NCBI GenBank assembly: GCA_945291235.1
Contig: CALYQY010000001.1
Coordinates: forward strand, 1 to 53,397
DNA from: an uncultured Gilliamella sp.
GTDB lineage: Bacteria; Pseudomonadota; Gammaproteobacteria; Enterobacterales; Enterobacteriaceae
Length of the DNA stretch: 53,397 nt
Reading direction: 5' to 3'
In this document: piece by piece, positions 26,968 to 36,055 of the stretch
Layout of the letters: the number at the start of each line of letters is the position of its first letter
How positions within the stretch are numbered: the first letter of the stretch is position 1
The notes under the pieces: generated by a model
Seen by the model: only the letters and a program-made list of their open reading frames with translations
Database searches by the model: none
Told to the model about the DNA's origin: nothing
Program-made: the position numbers and the translations under genes

Positions 26968-27095
26968 GTGAGTGTGTTGTTGATGCTCGCACTAACGCTG
27001 ATTTAATAGATTTTTTGCAAACATCTAATAAATCTGGAGGCAATATAACTGTACATGTGCCAGTAAATGTTGGTAATAGTGGAATATCAGAATAG
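26964..27095 (+). pseudogene. Phage tail-protein-like C-terminal fragment
   Basis: Directly after the last repeat an open frame runs to TAG 27093-27095. It reads VDARTNADLIDFLQTSNKSG, then GGNITVHVPVNVGNSG. The ending, a short helix followed by an alternating Val/Thr/Asn strand, resembles the C-termini of phage tape-measure proteins; that is a style-based guess. No start codon or upstream part is present, since the frame runs into the CRISPR repeat. Confidence 0.35.
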
Positions 27096-27237
27096 GATGG
27101 AAGAGCAATCGGTTGAATGATAAAACAATCAGTACTAACAATTATTGATGAACAAATGCGACCCTGCGGAAAACTAAATCGTCGTTGATTTATTTGGTTA
27201 AATCACATACCATTATCCAAAAATTAAGGAGAATGGT

Positions 27238-27921
27238 ATGAAAAAAATAATCTTTTTAAGTTTAATTGGCTTTGTTTTAACAGCTTGTAACACAGTGAAG
27301 TATAATTATGTAGTTGAAACAAAACAAATAAGCTATCCCGATTTGAATGTTGTTACAAAAACCTTTATCGGTGATGATATGGTTAGACAGGGAACGGTGG
27401 CATCAAGGGATGTTATTTATTTTCCTCAAACTACAGTAGTTAGCAGGGGAGTGGATTTTACTATTCATGCAGGAGAATATCCTAAAGTAGGTGAAGATCA
27501 AAAATACTTATTTTTTGGTTTAAATGAGTTAAATTCTGGAGTAACTGTGGGAAAATCAACCTTTGCTGATATACCTGTTGGAATTAGAACTAGTAAAAAA
27601 GATAATGACTTATGTATTATAACTGTTAGCGGTGGTTCTATATGTAAAAGTGATGCTTCATTTTCGTACCAAAAGAAAAACGTAACTTATCAAAACGCTT
27701 TCCAGCAAATACTAATCTATAATGGCAAAGTAGGTAATAAGATTAACATTGGGTATAAAGAATTTAATAATGATTTTGCTCGCCCAGCATTTTCAAATAA
27801 TGTTGAATATGATTTATCAGAATCAAAAGTAATAAGATATAAAGGCGTAAAATTAGAAATAATAAAAGCAACCAATCAATTCATTGAATATAAAGTATAC
27901 AGTAATTTTAATTTAAGATAA
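27238..27921 (+). CDS. Lipoprotein of unknown function, outer-membrane type
   Basis: 227 residues with a signal peptide ending LTAC (C17), followed by Asn at +2, which permits sorting to the outer membrane. AAGGAG lies at a good distance before the ATG. The mature part is beta-rich, with many Val, Tyr and Lys residues, a possible disulfide between the cysteines of DLCIITVSGGSICKSD, and no motif I recognise. It stands alone between CRISPR and phage debris, so it may be cargo of the decayed island. Confidence 0.75.
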   Translation: MKKIIFLSLIGFVLTACNTVKYNYVVETKQISYPDLNVVTKTFIGDDMVRQGTVASRDVIYFPQTTVVSRGVDFTIHAGEYPKVGEDQKYLFFGLNELNSGVTVGKSTFADIPVGIRTSKKDNDLCIITVSGGSICKSDASFSYQKKNVTYQNAFQQILIYNGKVGNKINIGYKEFNNDFARPAFSNNVEYDLSESKVIRYKGVKLEIIKATNQFIEYKVYSNFNLR

Positions 27922-28079
27922 AAGCCCTTAAGGAGGTTTGGAAAAGATTGAGAAAGGTACAGATAGAAGGTCAAAAGCATTGGTCTTTAACTGATTCTAA
28001 AACAGTTTTATCTATAATTAATGGTTTTCTTTACCTCTAAAAGCAATTTAACTTTTCAAAAATCTAATAAACAGTTGGC

Positions 28080-28108
28080 ATGTTCCCTTTACACATAAGG
28101 ATAAACCG
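28080..28108 (+). repeat. Eroded CRISPR repeat next to the integrase fragment
   Basis: TGTTCCCTTTACACATAAGG followed by ATAAACCG aligns without gaps to the intact repeat with about five differences. The integrase-like reading frame begins immediately after it. No second repeat is seen at the 61-bp distance. Confidence 0.65.
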
Positions 28109-28291
28109 TTTTTTGCTACTAACTATTGGGTCGGAACGCCGCTAACGTTTCACGAGATCAAATCGCTATTGGAACGTTTGTATAGAGTTCAAAGAGTTGA
28201 TACGAGAAACCTTTTGGGTCATAAATCACAAAAGATGACAGATAAATATAACGACAGTAGAGGACGAAAATGGCGATACCTGAAAATATAA
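28109..28291 (+). pseudogene. Tyrosine recombinase (phage integrase) C-terminal remnant
   Basis: The frame encodes TPLTFHEIKSLLERLY, then NLLGHKSQKMTDKYND and a short tail ending at TAA 28289-28291. These are the HxxR, LLGH and catalytic Tyr blocks of lambda/P2-type integrases, but the Arg of HxxR is Lys. The N-terminal four-fifths is missing and the frame starts inside or just after an eroded CRISPR repeat. The protein cannot be active. It shows that a phage or genomic island was once inserted here. Confidence 0.7.
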
Positions 28292-28545
28292 ATATTTATA
28301 AAGTTTACGTTATTAAACAACGACGAGGAGGTAGTGAAATAATTAAAAATCTCAGTACAAAAACTCCATTTTTTTCTGCCGCTAAAGAGGCGTTTTTAGA
28401 TCTATATAAATTACCGCTAGATAAAAATCATCTAATATTAATGTCCAAAAATAGTAAACAAATTAATGCATATCGCTATCAATCTGAACGCGGTGAACGT
28501 GATTACTTTGATGAAACGATGGATCTAATAGATGAGCTTAGCTGA
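28270..28545 (+). CDS. Small phage-type protein of unknown function (91 aa)
   Basis: 91 residues beginning MAIPENINIYKVYVIKQRRG, with a central TPFFSAAKEAFLDLY helix and an acidic end (DYFDETMDLIDELS). GAGGA lies before the ATG. It overlaps the end of the integrase remnant by 22 bp in another frame, an arrangement common for small genes next to integrases. Function unknown. Composition looks like a real protein, but it may be a leftover without function. Confidence 0.5.
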   Translation: MAIPENINIYKVYVIKQRRGGSEIIKNLSTKTPFFSAAKEAFLDLYKLPLDKNHLILMSKNSKQINAYRYQSERGERDYFDETMDLIDELS

Positions 28546-28554
28546 GGCGCAAAA

Positions 28555-28707
28555 ATGAGCTGGTAGAAGTAGATTGCCCGGATTGTATCTGACAGATAAT
28601 GAACAAGCGCTAGTAACTGAAATGGGTGAAAAATATGGCTCAAAAAAGCCGCTATTTTTGCTGGACTATCCCTACTAAAAATAACACATAAAAAAAGCAA
28701 TTGCTGA
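28555..28707 (+). pseudogene. Frameshifted small ORF, possibly a DNA-binding protein
   Basis: After ATG 28555 the frame breaks almost at once. From 28559 another frame reads GRSRLPGLYLTDNEQALVTE, then MGEKYGSKK, and in a third frame AAIFAGLSLLKITHK to TGA 28705-28707. The second break lies in a run of six A at 28642-28647, where one extra A would restore the frame. The helix-turn-helix-like pattern is suggestive of a small regulator (a guess). The gene is 10 bp after the 91-residue ORF and probably came with it. Confidence 0.35.
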
Positions 28708-29061
28708 TTATATAGAATGCTTAATATATAAAACAATCATACAGTCAATTAAAACTAACCGACTGGATGGGTTTCCAGATTTCTGTTTATCCCTGTATGC
28801 ACAGGGATAAACCGCAAGACAAAACTTCTGATTTATATAAAAATATTTATTCCCCAAATATGCAAAAATAAACCGAATCGGCATAATACTTGCAAACGAG
28901 TTTTAGTGTTCCAATGGAATAAATTGTTTTGACCCTATTGACATAAGAAAACGATTCCACGTTTACACAAAAATATGCAATACTAACGCTGTGATGACAA
29001 ACGCTTTCGTATCTGTATTTCTATTGATTTTATTTCATTTTTCAAATAATTGGAGTTTATT
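28708..29061. other. Gene-free stretch between the decayed island and the dehydrogenase
   Basis: Apart from the worn CRISPR repeats I see no gene. A good -35 element TTGACA lies at 28938-28943, but no matching -10 stands at the usual distance. TGGAG at 29051-29055 serves as ribosome site for the dehydrogenase. Confidence 0.45.
28786..28926 (+). repeat. Eroded CRISPR mini-array (three worn repeats)
   Basis: Repeat A (28786-28814) keeps CCCTGTATGCACAGGGATAA and ACCG. Repeat B (28847-28875) keeps TCCCC, TATGCA and ATAAACCG. The 32 bp between them equal an intact spacer. A third possible copy (28906-28926) has GTGTTCC at one end and GGAATAAATTG at the other with about 8 bp missing inside, 30 bp after B. 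Erosion grows from A to the third copy. Confidence 0.6.
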
Positions 29062-29982
29062 ATGAAACTACGTAAAGTCATGATTATTGGAGTAGGGAAT
29101 GTGGGATCCACGACGGCTTATACCTTGGTTAATCGTGGTATTTGTGAAGAAATTGTACTGGTTGATGTAAATAAAGATCGGGCTTATGGACATGCTCAGG
29201 ATTTATTAGATGCGGCTGCTTATCGGCAAAACATGATTAAAGTCAGTTTACGTGATGCCAATGATTGTGCTGATATTGATATTGCGATTATTACGGTTAC
29301 TTCGGGATTAGCGCAAAAAAGCCGAGCGGAGGAGCTAGCTGGTACGTCAAAAATTGTTGCAACGATTGTGCCCGATATGATGAAAAATGGTTTTAAAGGG
29401 ATTTTTTTAGTGGCGACTAACCCATGTGATGCGATTACTTACCAAGTTTGGCAATTATCAGGTTTACCTCGTCATCGGATAATTGGTACTGGGGTTTGGC
29501 TTGATACAGTAAGATTACGTCGTTTATTGGGGGAACAAATGGATATTGGTCCACAAAGTATCGATGCGTTTATTGTTGGCGAGCATGGCGATTCACAATT
29601 TCCCGTTTGGTCGCATTCATCGGTTTATGGCATTAACCTTAATCATCTAGAAAAAAATAGAATCGATTTTAATGATATTGGCAGCAAAGCGAAGAATAAA
29701 GGTTTTGAAATTGCTAAATTTAAGCATTGTACCGAATATGGTATCGCCAGTACGATTACTGAAATTTGTCAGCATATTTTTACTAACAGCCATCGTGCGT
29801 TAGCATTAAGTTGTATTTTACACGGGGAGTATGGTTATCAAGATGTGGCAATAGGTGTGCCTGCGATTTTAGATCAGCATGGTATCAAAAAAATTATTGA
29901 GTTAGATTTTTCAGATAATGAAAAGCAGTTATTTAAAAATAGTGTCGAGATTATTAAGGGTTATATTGCACATATTAAATAA
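29062..29982 (+). CDS. L-2-hydroxyacid dehydrogenase (lactate/hydroxyisocaproate type)
   Basis: NAD-dependent enzyme of the lactate/malate dehydrogenase family, interconverting a 2-oxoacid and an L-2-hydroxyacid. ATG 29062 with TGGAG upstream gives 306 residues. Seen: the NAD fold GVGNVGS near 10-16, Asn120 in ATNPCD, the Asp148/Arg151 pair in GTGVWLDTVR, and catalytic His175 in GEHGDSQFPVWS. The substrate loop reads SGLAQKSRAEELAG: Gln85 suggests 2-oxoacids other than oxaloacetate, but the Arg that follows in true lactate dehydrogenases is replaced. Together with the inserted-looking loop this resembles L-2-hydroxyisocaproate dehydrogenase. With the ilv operon nearby, a role with branched 2-oxoacids is a reasonable guess; plain lactate dehydrogenase cannot be excluded. 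Confidence 0.85.
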   Translation: MKLRKVMIIGVGNVGSTTAYTLVNRGICEEIVLVDVNKDRAYGHAQDLLDAAAYRQNMIKVSLRDANDCADIDIAIITVTSGLAQKSRAEELAGTSKIVATIVPDMMKNGFKGIFLVATNPCDAITYQVWQLSGLPRHRIIGTGVWLDTVRLRRLLGEQMDIGPQSIDAFIVGEHGDSQFPVWSHSSVYGINLNHLEKNRIDFNDIGSKAKNKGFEIAKFKHCTEYGIASTITEICQHIFTNSHRALALSCILHGEYGYQDVAIGVPAILDQHGIKKIIELDFSDNEKQLFKNSVEIIKGYIAHIK

Positions 29983-30033
29983 GCGTGTTTGGTCGGATAG
30001 TTGTTTTATACTCAGTCAACGGATATATCACCC

Positions 30034-30059
30034 AGAACGCTAATATTAGTTAGCGTTCT
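30034..30059. terminator. Hairpin between convergent genes
   Basis: A perfect 10-bp inverted repeat AGAACGCTAA/TTAGCGTTCT with a 6-base loop lies between the convergent dehydrogenase and oxidoreductase genes. There is no clear T-run on either side, so termination is likely but may be inefficient. Confidence 0.5.
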
Positions 30060-30110
30060 GCTATAAAGGTTTGGCAACTTATTATTTCATTCTGTATATT
30101 TTAAAGATCT

Positions 30111-31091
30111 TTAAGGTTGATCGGCAGGAAACACCACACCTGTTTGATTTCTTATTTCAGTCAAGATTGTTGATGATAGTTTCGAATAGGCTAAACCGTT
30201 ATGATCTACGTTGCGTTGTCGATATAGCTTAGCGAATTCTTTCGCTTCGTCATACATATCATTATTGTGTTGTGTAAGGGTGATTTCTTTTTTTTCACCG
30301 ATTCTTGGTTGATAAATAACGCGCTCACAAGTGGCAAGATTTTCAATAATAAGCGATCCATTTTCGCCTTGAATTTCACTAGGAAGGTAAGAGTTACTGA
30401 CTTTTGAATGCCAAATGATGACCTCAAAATCGCCATAATTAAGTAAAACACTGCCATGCGCATCGACACCAGACGCAAGTTTTGTCGCACTGGCATTTAT
30501 TTTATTGGGATATCCCCATAATCCTAGTCCAAAATTGAGTGGGTAAACTCCAATATCCATTATAGAACCATTTGAAAAGGTGGGATTAAACGTGTTGGGA
30601 TTATTGCCATTCAAATAACTTTCGTAACGGCTGGAATATTGACAGTAGTTGAGTAGTGCTTTGCGAATTCTTCCTAACTTTGGAAGATAATCCCGAATTA
30701 ATTGATAATTGGGCAAATAAACGGTTTTAAGTGCCTCAAAAATGAGTTTTTTATGTTGTTTGGCAATGTTAATTAATGTTTGGGTTTCCATCAAATTCGA
30801 GGTTAATGGTTTTTCACATATTACATCTTTATTATTTTCCAACATCAATTTGGCTTGTTCAAAATGGAGTGAGTTTGGGCTGGCAATGTAAACAACGTCG
30901 ACATTGGCATATTGAGCAAGCTCGGTGAGCTTATCAAATACCGTATTAACTTGGTATTTTTTTGCCAGTTCATTGGCTTTGTTGATATCACGGGAATAGA
31001 TAGCGGTTAATTGATATTGTTTAGTTTGTAATGCCGCATCAATGAATTTTTCAGTGATCCAATTGGTTCCAATTGTTGCTAATTTAATCAT
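30111..31091 (-). CDS. Gfo/Idh/MocA family oxidoreductase
   Basis: NAD(P)-dependent oxidoreductase, usually acting on sugars, sugar acids or inositols. 326 residues. The N-terminal nucleotide fold (MIKLATIGTNWITEKFI) has lost the usual GxGxxG glycines but keeps the family context. SPNSLHFEQAKLMLE and the signature EKP at 93-95 (DVICEKPLTSN) are clear, as is a C-terminal substrate domain with DIGVYPLNFGLGLWGYP. It stands alone, without sugar uptake genes, so the substrate is unknown. The stop is close to the convergent dehydrogenase. Confidence 0.85.
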   Translation of the reverse strand: MIKLATIGTNWITEKFIDAALQTKQYQLTAIYSRDINKANELAKKYQVNTVFDKLTELAQYANVDVVYIASPNSLHFEQAKLMLENNKDVICEKPLTSNLMETQTLINIAKQHKKLIFEALKTVYLPNYQLIRDYLPKLGRIRKALLNYCQYSSRYESYLNGNNPNTFNPTFSNGSIMDIGVYPLNFGLGLWGYPNKINASATKLASGVDAHGSVLLNYGDFEVIIWHSKVSNSYLPSEIQGENGSLIIENLATCERVIYQPRIGEKKEITLTQHNNDMYDEAKEFAKLYRQRNVDHNGLAYSKLSSTILTEIRNQTGVVFPADQP

Positions 31092-31192
31092 GGTTAATCT
31101 ATCTATTTTTTTAAAAGTTTAAACTATTTGGTTAGGATTTAGAGACTATCCACTTTAATTAACGCCCGTAAAAGTGAATAGTCTTCCTTTAT

Positions 31193-32731
31193 TTAATGCG
31201 AATTGGTTAAAAAGAGTTTTAAGGATGGATTTTCGGTTTCGTTATGGAAACCATAACCTAATTCGGTTAAGTGTTTACCAAAATCATGGCTATTGGTTTG
31301 GTCAATTTCAAATGCAGCAAGAACGCGACCATAATCAGTCCCATGGCTTCGGTAATGGAACATTGAGATATTCCAGTTGGTACCAAGTGTTTGTAAGAAT
31401 TTGAGTAATGCCCCTTGCGATTCTGGGAATTCAAAGCTGTAAACTTGTTCTTGAATTGGCTGACAAGGCTTGCCACCAATCATATAGCGAACATGCAATT
31501 TAGCCATTTCATCATCAGTCAGATCAACCACGGGATAACCGGCTGAAGTGAGTTGTTGCATGATGTCATCTTTTTCACTATTTTTAGTGATTTTAACACC
31601 TACAAATATGCATGCCGATTCTTCATCATGATAGCGATAATTAAATTCGGTGACTGAACGCCCCCCCAAGATCTGACAAAATTTTAGGAAACTGCCTTTT
31701 TTCTCCGGAATCGTCACGGCGATTAAGACTTCTCGTTTTTCACCTAATTCACAGCGTTCTGACACATAACGTAAATTATGGAAGTTTAAATTAGCTCCCG
31801 ATAAGATATGAGCAAGATTTTCACCTTGAATATTGTGTTTTTCAACGTATTTTTTCAGTCCCGCCAGTGCGACCGCACCCGATGGTTCAGCAATGGCACG
31901 AACATCATCAAATAAATCTTTGACAGCCGCACAAATTTCATCGCTATCAACAGTAATAATATCATCGATATATTGTTGGCAAAGTCTGAATGTTTCATCA
32001 CCGATTCGTTTAACGGCAACCCCTTCAGCAAATAAACCTACTCGATTTAAATCAACTGGGTGACCTGCATCTAAGGCTGCTTTTAAACAGGCTGCATCTT
32101 CAGGTTCAACTGCAATGACTTTAATCGATGGCATAATTTGTTTAATTAGGACTGCAACACCTGCTGCAAGTCCACCACCGCCAACGGGGACAAATATGCG
32201 ATCGAGTTTGGCATTTTGTTGCAACAGTTCCATGGCAATACTGCCTTGTCCGGCAATCACCAGTGGGTGATCAAAAGGGGGAATAAAAATGCGTCGTTGT
32301 TCTTTGGCTAATTCTAAGGCTTTGGCTTTGGCTTCGTCAAAATTCGCACCATAAAGTAAAACTTCACCACCGAATCCTTTTACTGCTTCCACTTTGATGT
32401 CCGCTGTCGTTAACGGCATAACAATGAGCGATTTTATACCTAATTTGCTAGCTGAAAATGCCACACCTTGTGCGTGGTTTCCAGCTGAAGCAGCAATAAC
32501 GCCACATTGTCGCTCTTCTGGGGAAAGGCTGGCGATCATCGCTTGTGCACCTCGAATTTTAAAACTGTGCACTAGCTGACGATCTTCACGTTTGACAAAT
32601 ATCTGATTGTTTAGTCTGGCAGATAGTTTATCCATTTTTTCCAGCGGTGTGACTTGCGCCACATCATATACGGCACTGCAAAGCGTTGCTTTTAAATAAT
32701 CAGCACCAGTCAGTATTGTTTGTTGTTTCAC
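31193..32731 (-). CDS. ilvA: Threonine deaminase (biosynthetic, IlvA)
   Basis: Converts threonine to 2-oxobutanoate and ammonia, the first step to isoleucine. PLP-binding Lys58 lies in HSFKIRGA. The glycine-rich phosphate loop VPVGGGGLAAG is present, as is SAGNHAQGVAFSA. The C-terminal third holds two ACT-like regulatory modules (LIAVTIPEKKGSFLKF and YSFEFPESQGALLKF), so it is the allosteric, isoleucine-inhibited form. 512 residues, the normal length. It is the last gene of the operon, 2 bp after ilvD. Confidence 0.97.
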   Translation of the reverse strand: MKQQTILTGADYLKATLCSAVYDVAQVTPLEKMDKLSARLNNQIFVKREDRQLVHSFKIRGAQAMIASLSPEERQCGVIAASAGNHAQGVAFSASKLGIKSLIVMPLTTADIKVEAVKGFGGEVLLYGANFDEAKAKALELAKEQRRIFIPPFDHPLVIAGQGSIAMELLQQNAKLDRIFVPVGGGGLAAGVAVLIKQIMPSIKVIAVEPEDAACLKAALDAGHPVDLNRVGLFAEGVAVKRIGDETFRLCQQYIDDIITVDSDEICAAVKDLFDDVRAIAEPSGAVALAGLKKYVEKHNIQGENLAHILSGANLNFHNLRYVSERCELGEKREVLIAVTIPEKKGSFLKFCQILGGRSVTEFNYRYHDEESACIFVGVKITKNSEKDDIMQQLTSAGYPVVDLTDDEMAKLHVRYMIGGKPCQPIQEQVYSFEFPESQGALLKFLQTLGTNWNISMFHYRSHGTDYGRVLAAFEIDQTNSHDFGKHLTELGYGFHNETENPSLKLFLTNSH

Positions 32732-32733
32732 TT

Positions 32734-34584
32734 TTAGCCACCTAGTTTACTTTTATCGCGGACAGCACCTTTATCAGCACTGGTCGCTAAACTTGCGTAA
32801 GCTTTTAGGGCAAACGACACATAGCGGTCACGATTATGAGGGGTAAATGCTTTGTCGCCACGAGTGAGCTCTGCCACCCGACGACGTTCTAGTTCATCTT
32901 CAGGCACATCTAAAACTAATTTTCGATTAGGAATGTCAATATCGATAATATCGCCATCACGTACCAGACCAATTACGCCACCGTTAGCCGCTTCTGGTGA
33001 AATATGTCCAATGGATAAGCCTGATGATCCGCCTGAAAATCTACCGTCAGTAATGAGTGCACAAGCTTTACCAAGTCCCATTGATTTTAAATAGCTGGTA
33101 GGGTAGAGCATTTCTTGCATTCCCGGCCCACCTTTTGGGCCTTCATAGATGATCACAACGACATCACCTTCTACTATTTTTCCACCTAAAATGGCATCAA
33201 CTGCATCTTCTTGGCTTTCAAATACTTTTGCAGGCCCTCTAAACACAAGATTTTCAGCGGCAACACTGGCCGTTTTTACGATAGCACCATCTTGGGCAAC
33301 ATTACCATAGAGTGTGGCAAGTCCGCCGTCTTGGCTATAAGCATGCGCTTTGTCACGAATACAACCATTTTCCCGATCGTCATCCAGTGTGTCCCAATAA
33401 CAATCTTGTGAAAATGCTTTCGTTGTACGGATGCCAGCCGGCCCACTGCGATACATTTTTTTTACTTCTTCATCTTGGGTTTGCGTAATGTCATATTGTG
33501 CAAAGGTTTCTTGTAATGACAGTCCTAGCACATTGTGAACATTGCGATTTAGTAGTCCTGCTTTGTCAAGTTCTGACATGATGGATACCACACCGCCCGC
33601 CCTGTGTACATCTTCCATGTGGTATTTTGCTGTACTTGGCGCAACTTTACACAGATGCGGTACTTTACGAGATAGTCGATCGATATCTGACATCGTAAAA
33701 TCAATTTCACCTTCTTGCGCTGTTGCAAGCAAGTGTAAAACGGTATTGGTCGAGCCTCCCATCGCAATATCGAGTGACATGGCATTTTCATAGGCTGCTT
33801 TGGTGGCGATGGCTCTTGGTAGATAAGATTCATCATCATGTTCATAATAACGTTTGGTAATTTCAACTATGCGTTTGGCCGCTTTTAAAAAGAGTTGTTC
33901 ACGTTGCTTGTGAGTGGCAATGAGGGATCCATTACCGGGTAACGAAAGCCCTAAAGCTTCGGTTAAGCAGTTCATTGAATTCGCTGTAAACATGCCGGAA
34001 CATGAGCCACACGTCGGACAGGCTGATTCTTCAATCGCTTTGCTGTCTGCGTCACTGACATTGGGGTTGGCGCTTTGAATCATGGCATCAACAAGATCAA
34101 GTTTGATGATTTGATCTGAAAGCTTGGTTTTCCCAGCTTCCATAGGGCCACCAGAGACAAAAACCGTTGGGATATTTAAACGGAGTGATGCCATTAACAT
34201 ACCGGGTGTGATTTTGTCACAGTTGGAGATGCAGATCATCGCATCAGCACAGTGCGCATTGACCATGTATTCTACAGAATCGGCAATAAGTTCACGTGAA
34301 GGTAACGAATAAAGCATACCACCATGCCCCATTGCAATACCATCATCTACTGCAATGGTATTAAACTCTTTAGCAATACCACCTGATGCTTCAATCTGTT
34401 TAGCCACTAGTTGTCCTATGTCTTTAAGGTGGACGTGTCCCGGTACAAACTGAGTAAATGAGTTTACGACGGCGATAATAGGTTTACCAAAATCTTCATT
34501 TTTTACGCCAGTAGCACGCCATAAAGCGCGCGCTCCTGCCATGTTTCTGCCTTCAACGGAGGTAGCTGATCGATATCTAGGCAT
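32734..34584 (-). CDS. ilvD: Dihydroxy-acid dehydratase (IlvD)
   Basis: Dehydrates dihydroxy acids to 2-oxo acids in isoleucine and valine synthesis. Full length at 616 residues. Iron-sulfur ligands are seen at C122 ([14 protein letters not shown]) and C195 ([19 protein letters not shown]). The C-terminal [19 protein letters not shown] and [19 protein letters not shown] motifs are typical. It is co-transcribed with ilvA downstream (2 bp gap); 137 bp separate it from ilvE, longer than elsewhere in the operon. Confidence 0.97.
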   Translation of the reverse strand: MPRYRSATSVEGRNMAGARALWRATGVKNEDFGKPIIAVVNSFTQFVPGHVHLKDIGQLVAKQIEASGGIAKEFNTIAVDDGIAMGHGGMLYSLPSRELIADSVEYMVNAHCADAMICISNCDKITPGMLMASLRLNIPTVFVSGGPMEAGKTKLSDQIIKLDLVDAMIQSANPNVSDADSKAIEESACPTCGSCSGMFTANSMNCLTEALGLSLPGNGSLIATHKQREQLFLKAAKRIVEITKRYYEHDDESYLPRAIATKAAYENAMSLDIAMGGSTNTVLHLLATAQEGEIDFTMSDIDRLSRKVPHLCKVAPSTAKYHMEDVHRAGGVVSIMSELDKAGLLNRNVHNVLGLSLQETFAQYDITQTQDEEVKKMYRSGPAGIRTTKAFSQDCYWDTLDDDRENGCIRDKAHAYSQDGGLATLYGNVAQDGAIVKTASVAAENLVFRGPAKVFESQEDAVDAILGGKIVEGDVVVIIYEGPKGGPGMQEMLYPTSYLKSMGLGKACALITDGRFSGGSSGLSIGHISPEAANGGVIGLVRDGDIIDIDIPNRKLVLDVPEDELERRRVAELTRGDKAFTPHNRDRYVSFALKAYASLATSADKGAVRDKSKLGG

Positions 34585-34721
34585 TTGTTGCTCCCAAGTT
34601 CTTATTATACTTGCGACCGATTTAATCGGTTTATCATTTTGATGAGTCCATCATGTTTTGATGTGCATCGCATTACAAAAAGTATTTATCCGCCGTATTA
34701 GTTAGCGGATTTTTTGAGATA

Positions 34722-35651
34722 TTATTTAATAATATCTAACCAACCATATTTATCTTCTGTTTTACCGTTAAATAACCCGAAGAATGTTTGTTGGATCTGT
34801 TTAGTGATTGGGCCACAACGTCCAATACCGACTTGAATGCGGTCAACGCTTCGTACAGGTGTAATTTCGGCAGCGGTACCGGTCATAAAGACTTCGTCAG
34901 CTAAATAGAGTGATTCGCGCGATAAAATTTGTTCACGGACTTCGATACCCAAATCACGAGCAAGCGTTAATACGGCATCACGAGTAATACCAGGAAGTGC
35001 AGAGCAAGATAATACAGGGGTGAATAGTACACCGTCTTTAATGATAAATAGATTTTCACCCGCACCTTCTGAAAGATGACCATGTACATCTAAGGCAATC
35101 CCTTCTTGGAAACCATTAGCACGAGCTTCTGAGCCAATTAATAATGATGATAAGTAGTTGCCCCCAGCTTTTGCTGCTGCCGGAATGGTATTGGATGCGA
35201 CACGATTCCATGAAGAAACCATCGCATCAATTCCTTGATCTAATGCATCTTTACCTAAATAGGCCCCCCAAGGGAAAGCGGCAATCATGACATCAGTTTT
35301 ATAACCAGCAGGGGGATTAACGCCCATCCCGACATCACCAATAAAGACAAGAGGACGAATATAGGCACTTTCTAAGTTATTTTTCTTGATAGTTTGACGC
35401 GTTGCTTCCATGATTTCTTCAATCGTGTAAGGAACAGGAAAACGGTATATTTTGGCTGAATTTAGCAATCGTTGTGCGTGTTCTTTATGACGAAAAATAG
35501 CAGGGCCTTGATGAGTTTTATAACAACGAACTCCTTCAAAAACTGAAGTACCATAATGTAGAGCATGAGACATGACATGAATTTTAGCATCTGCCCATGG
35601 AACCATTTCACCATTGAACCAAATATAATCCGATTTTGCTGTAGAACTCAT
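34722..35651 (-). CDS. ilvE: Branched-chain amino acid aminotransferase (IlvE)
   Basis: Transfers the amino group from glutamate in the last step of leucine, isoleucine and valine synthesis. 309 residues, as in E. coli. The PLP Lys161 lies in PAAAKAGGNYLSS. HALHYGTSVFEGVRCY, GVNPPAGYKTDVMIAAFPWG and EGAGENLFIIKDG are conserved class IV motifs. A 167-bp gap with no gene separates it from ilvM and may hold an internal promoter. Confidence 0.97.
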   Translation of the reverse strand: MSSTAKSDYIWFNGEMVPWADAKIHVMSHALHYGTSVFEGVRCYKTHQGPAIFRHKEHAQRLLNSAKIYRFPVPYTIEEIMEATRQTIKKNNLESAYIRPLVFIGDVGMGVNPPAGYKTDVMIAAFPWGAYLGKDALDQGIDAMVSSWNRVASNTIPAAAKAGGNYLSSLLIGSEARANGFQEGIALDVHGHLSEGAGENLFIIKDGVLFTPVLSCSALPGITRDAVLTLARDLGIEVREQILSRESLYLADEVFMTGTAAEITPVRSVDRIQVGIGRCGPITKQIQQTFFGLFNGKTEDKYGWLDIIK

Positions 35652-35818
35652 TTTTATTTCCTCTTAAATTTTACTTTTGTTTAGCATAGATATAGCTCGG
35701 TGCTTTCAACAATAAACGGTCAAGCATTATACTATACTATCGATTTTGTTTAACTGCTAAAGTGTATACTTTTATAAATTTAACTTATTATTTCATCATG
35801 ATTTATTATTGAAAATAA

Positions 35819-36052
35819 CTATATTTCAATCGATATCACGTCTACCAATTTGTCGATCTGATTAAGTAGTGCTGAAATAGGGCGCTTTGTTGTTAATGCT
35901 AAAGATAATGATAGTATCTGATCATCTTTAGTCTGCATTTGCATCTGTTTAATGTGACCACCACGGTGGCGTATAACCCGTAAGATACGCTCAAGTGTTC
36001 CTAATTTATCATAAGCGGTGATAGTAAATTGATGCTGATCTTTATTACTCAT
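35819..36052 (-). CDS. ilvM: Acetolactate synthase II small subunit (IlvM)
   Basis: Regulatory partner of IlvG. 77 residues with an ACT-like fold (TITAYDKLGTLERILRVIRH, RGGHIKQMQMQ). The ATG is 3 bp past the ilvG stop, with an AAGGAG-like site at the end of ilvG, so the two are translated together. The family is small and divergent; the assignment rests on size and position as well as the ACT pattern. Confidence 0.92.
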   Translation of the reverse strand: MSNKDQHQFTITAYDKLGTLERILRVIRHRGGHIKQMQMQTKDDQILSLSLALTTKRPISALLNQIDKLVDVISIEI

Positions 36053-36055
36053 CCT

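Noticed and set aside
26323..27043. Minus-strand frames across the CRISPR array encoding repetitive peptides (MYTGNT, VYPCVYREH, LSLCIQGT)
   Set aside because: They are translations of the 29-bp repeat in three phases and have no ribosome sites; the DNA repeat explains them fully.
27096..27237. Short frames between the tail fragment and the lipoprotein, such as a 23-codon frame near 27118
   Set aside because: Too short, with no ribosome site and no recognisable motif.
29050..29061. TTG as an earlier start for the dehydrogenase
   Set aside because: It overlaps the ribosome site TGGAG, which is well placed for ATG 29062.
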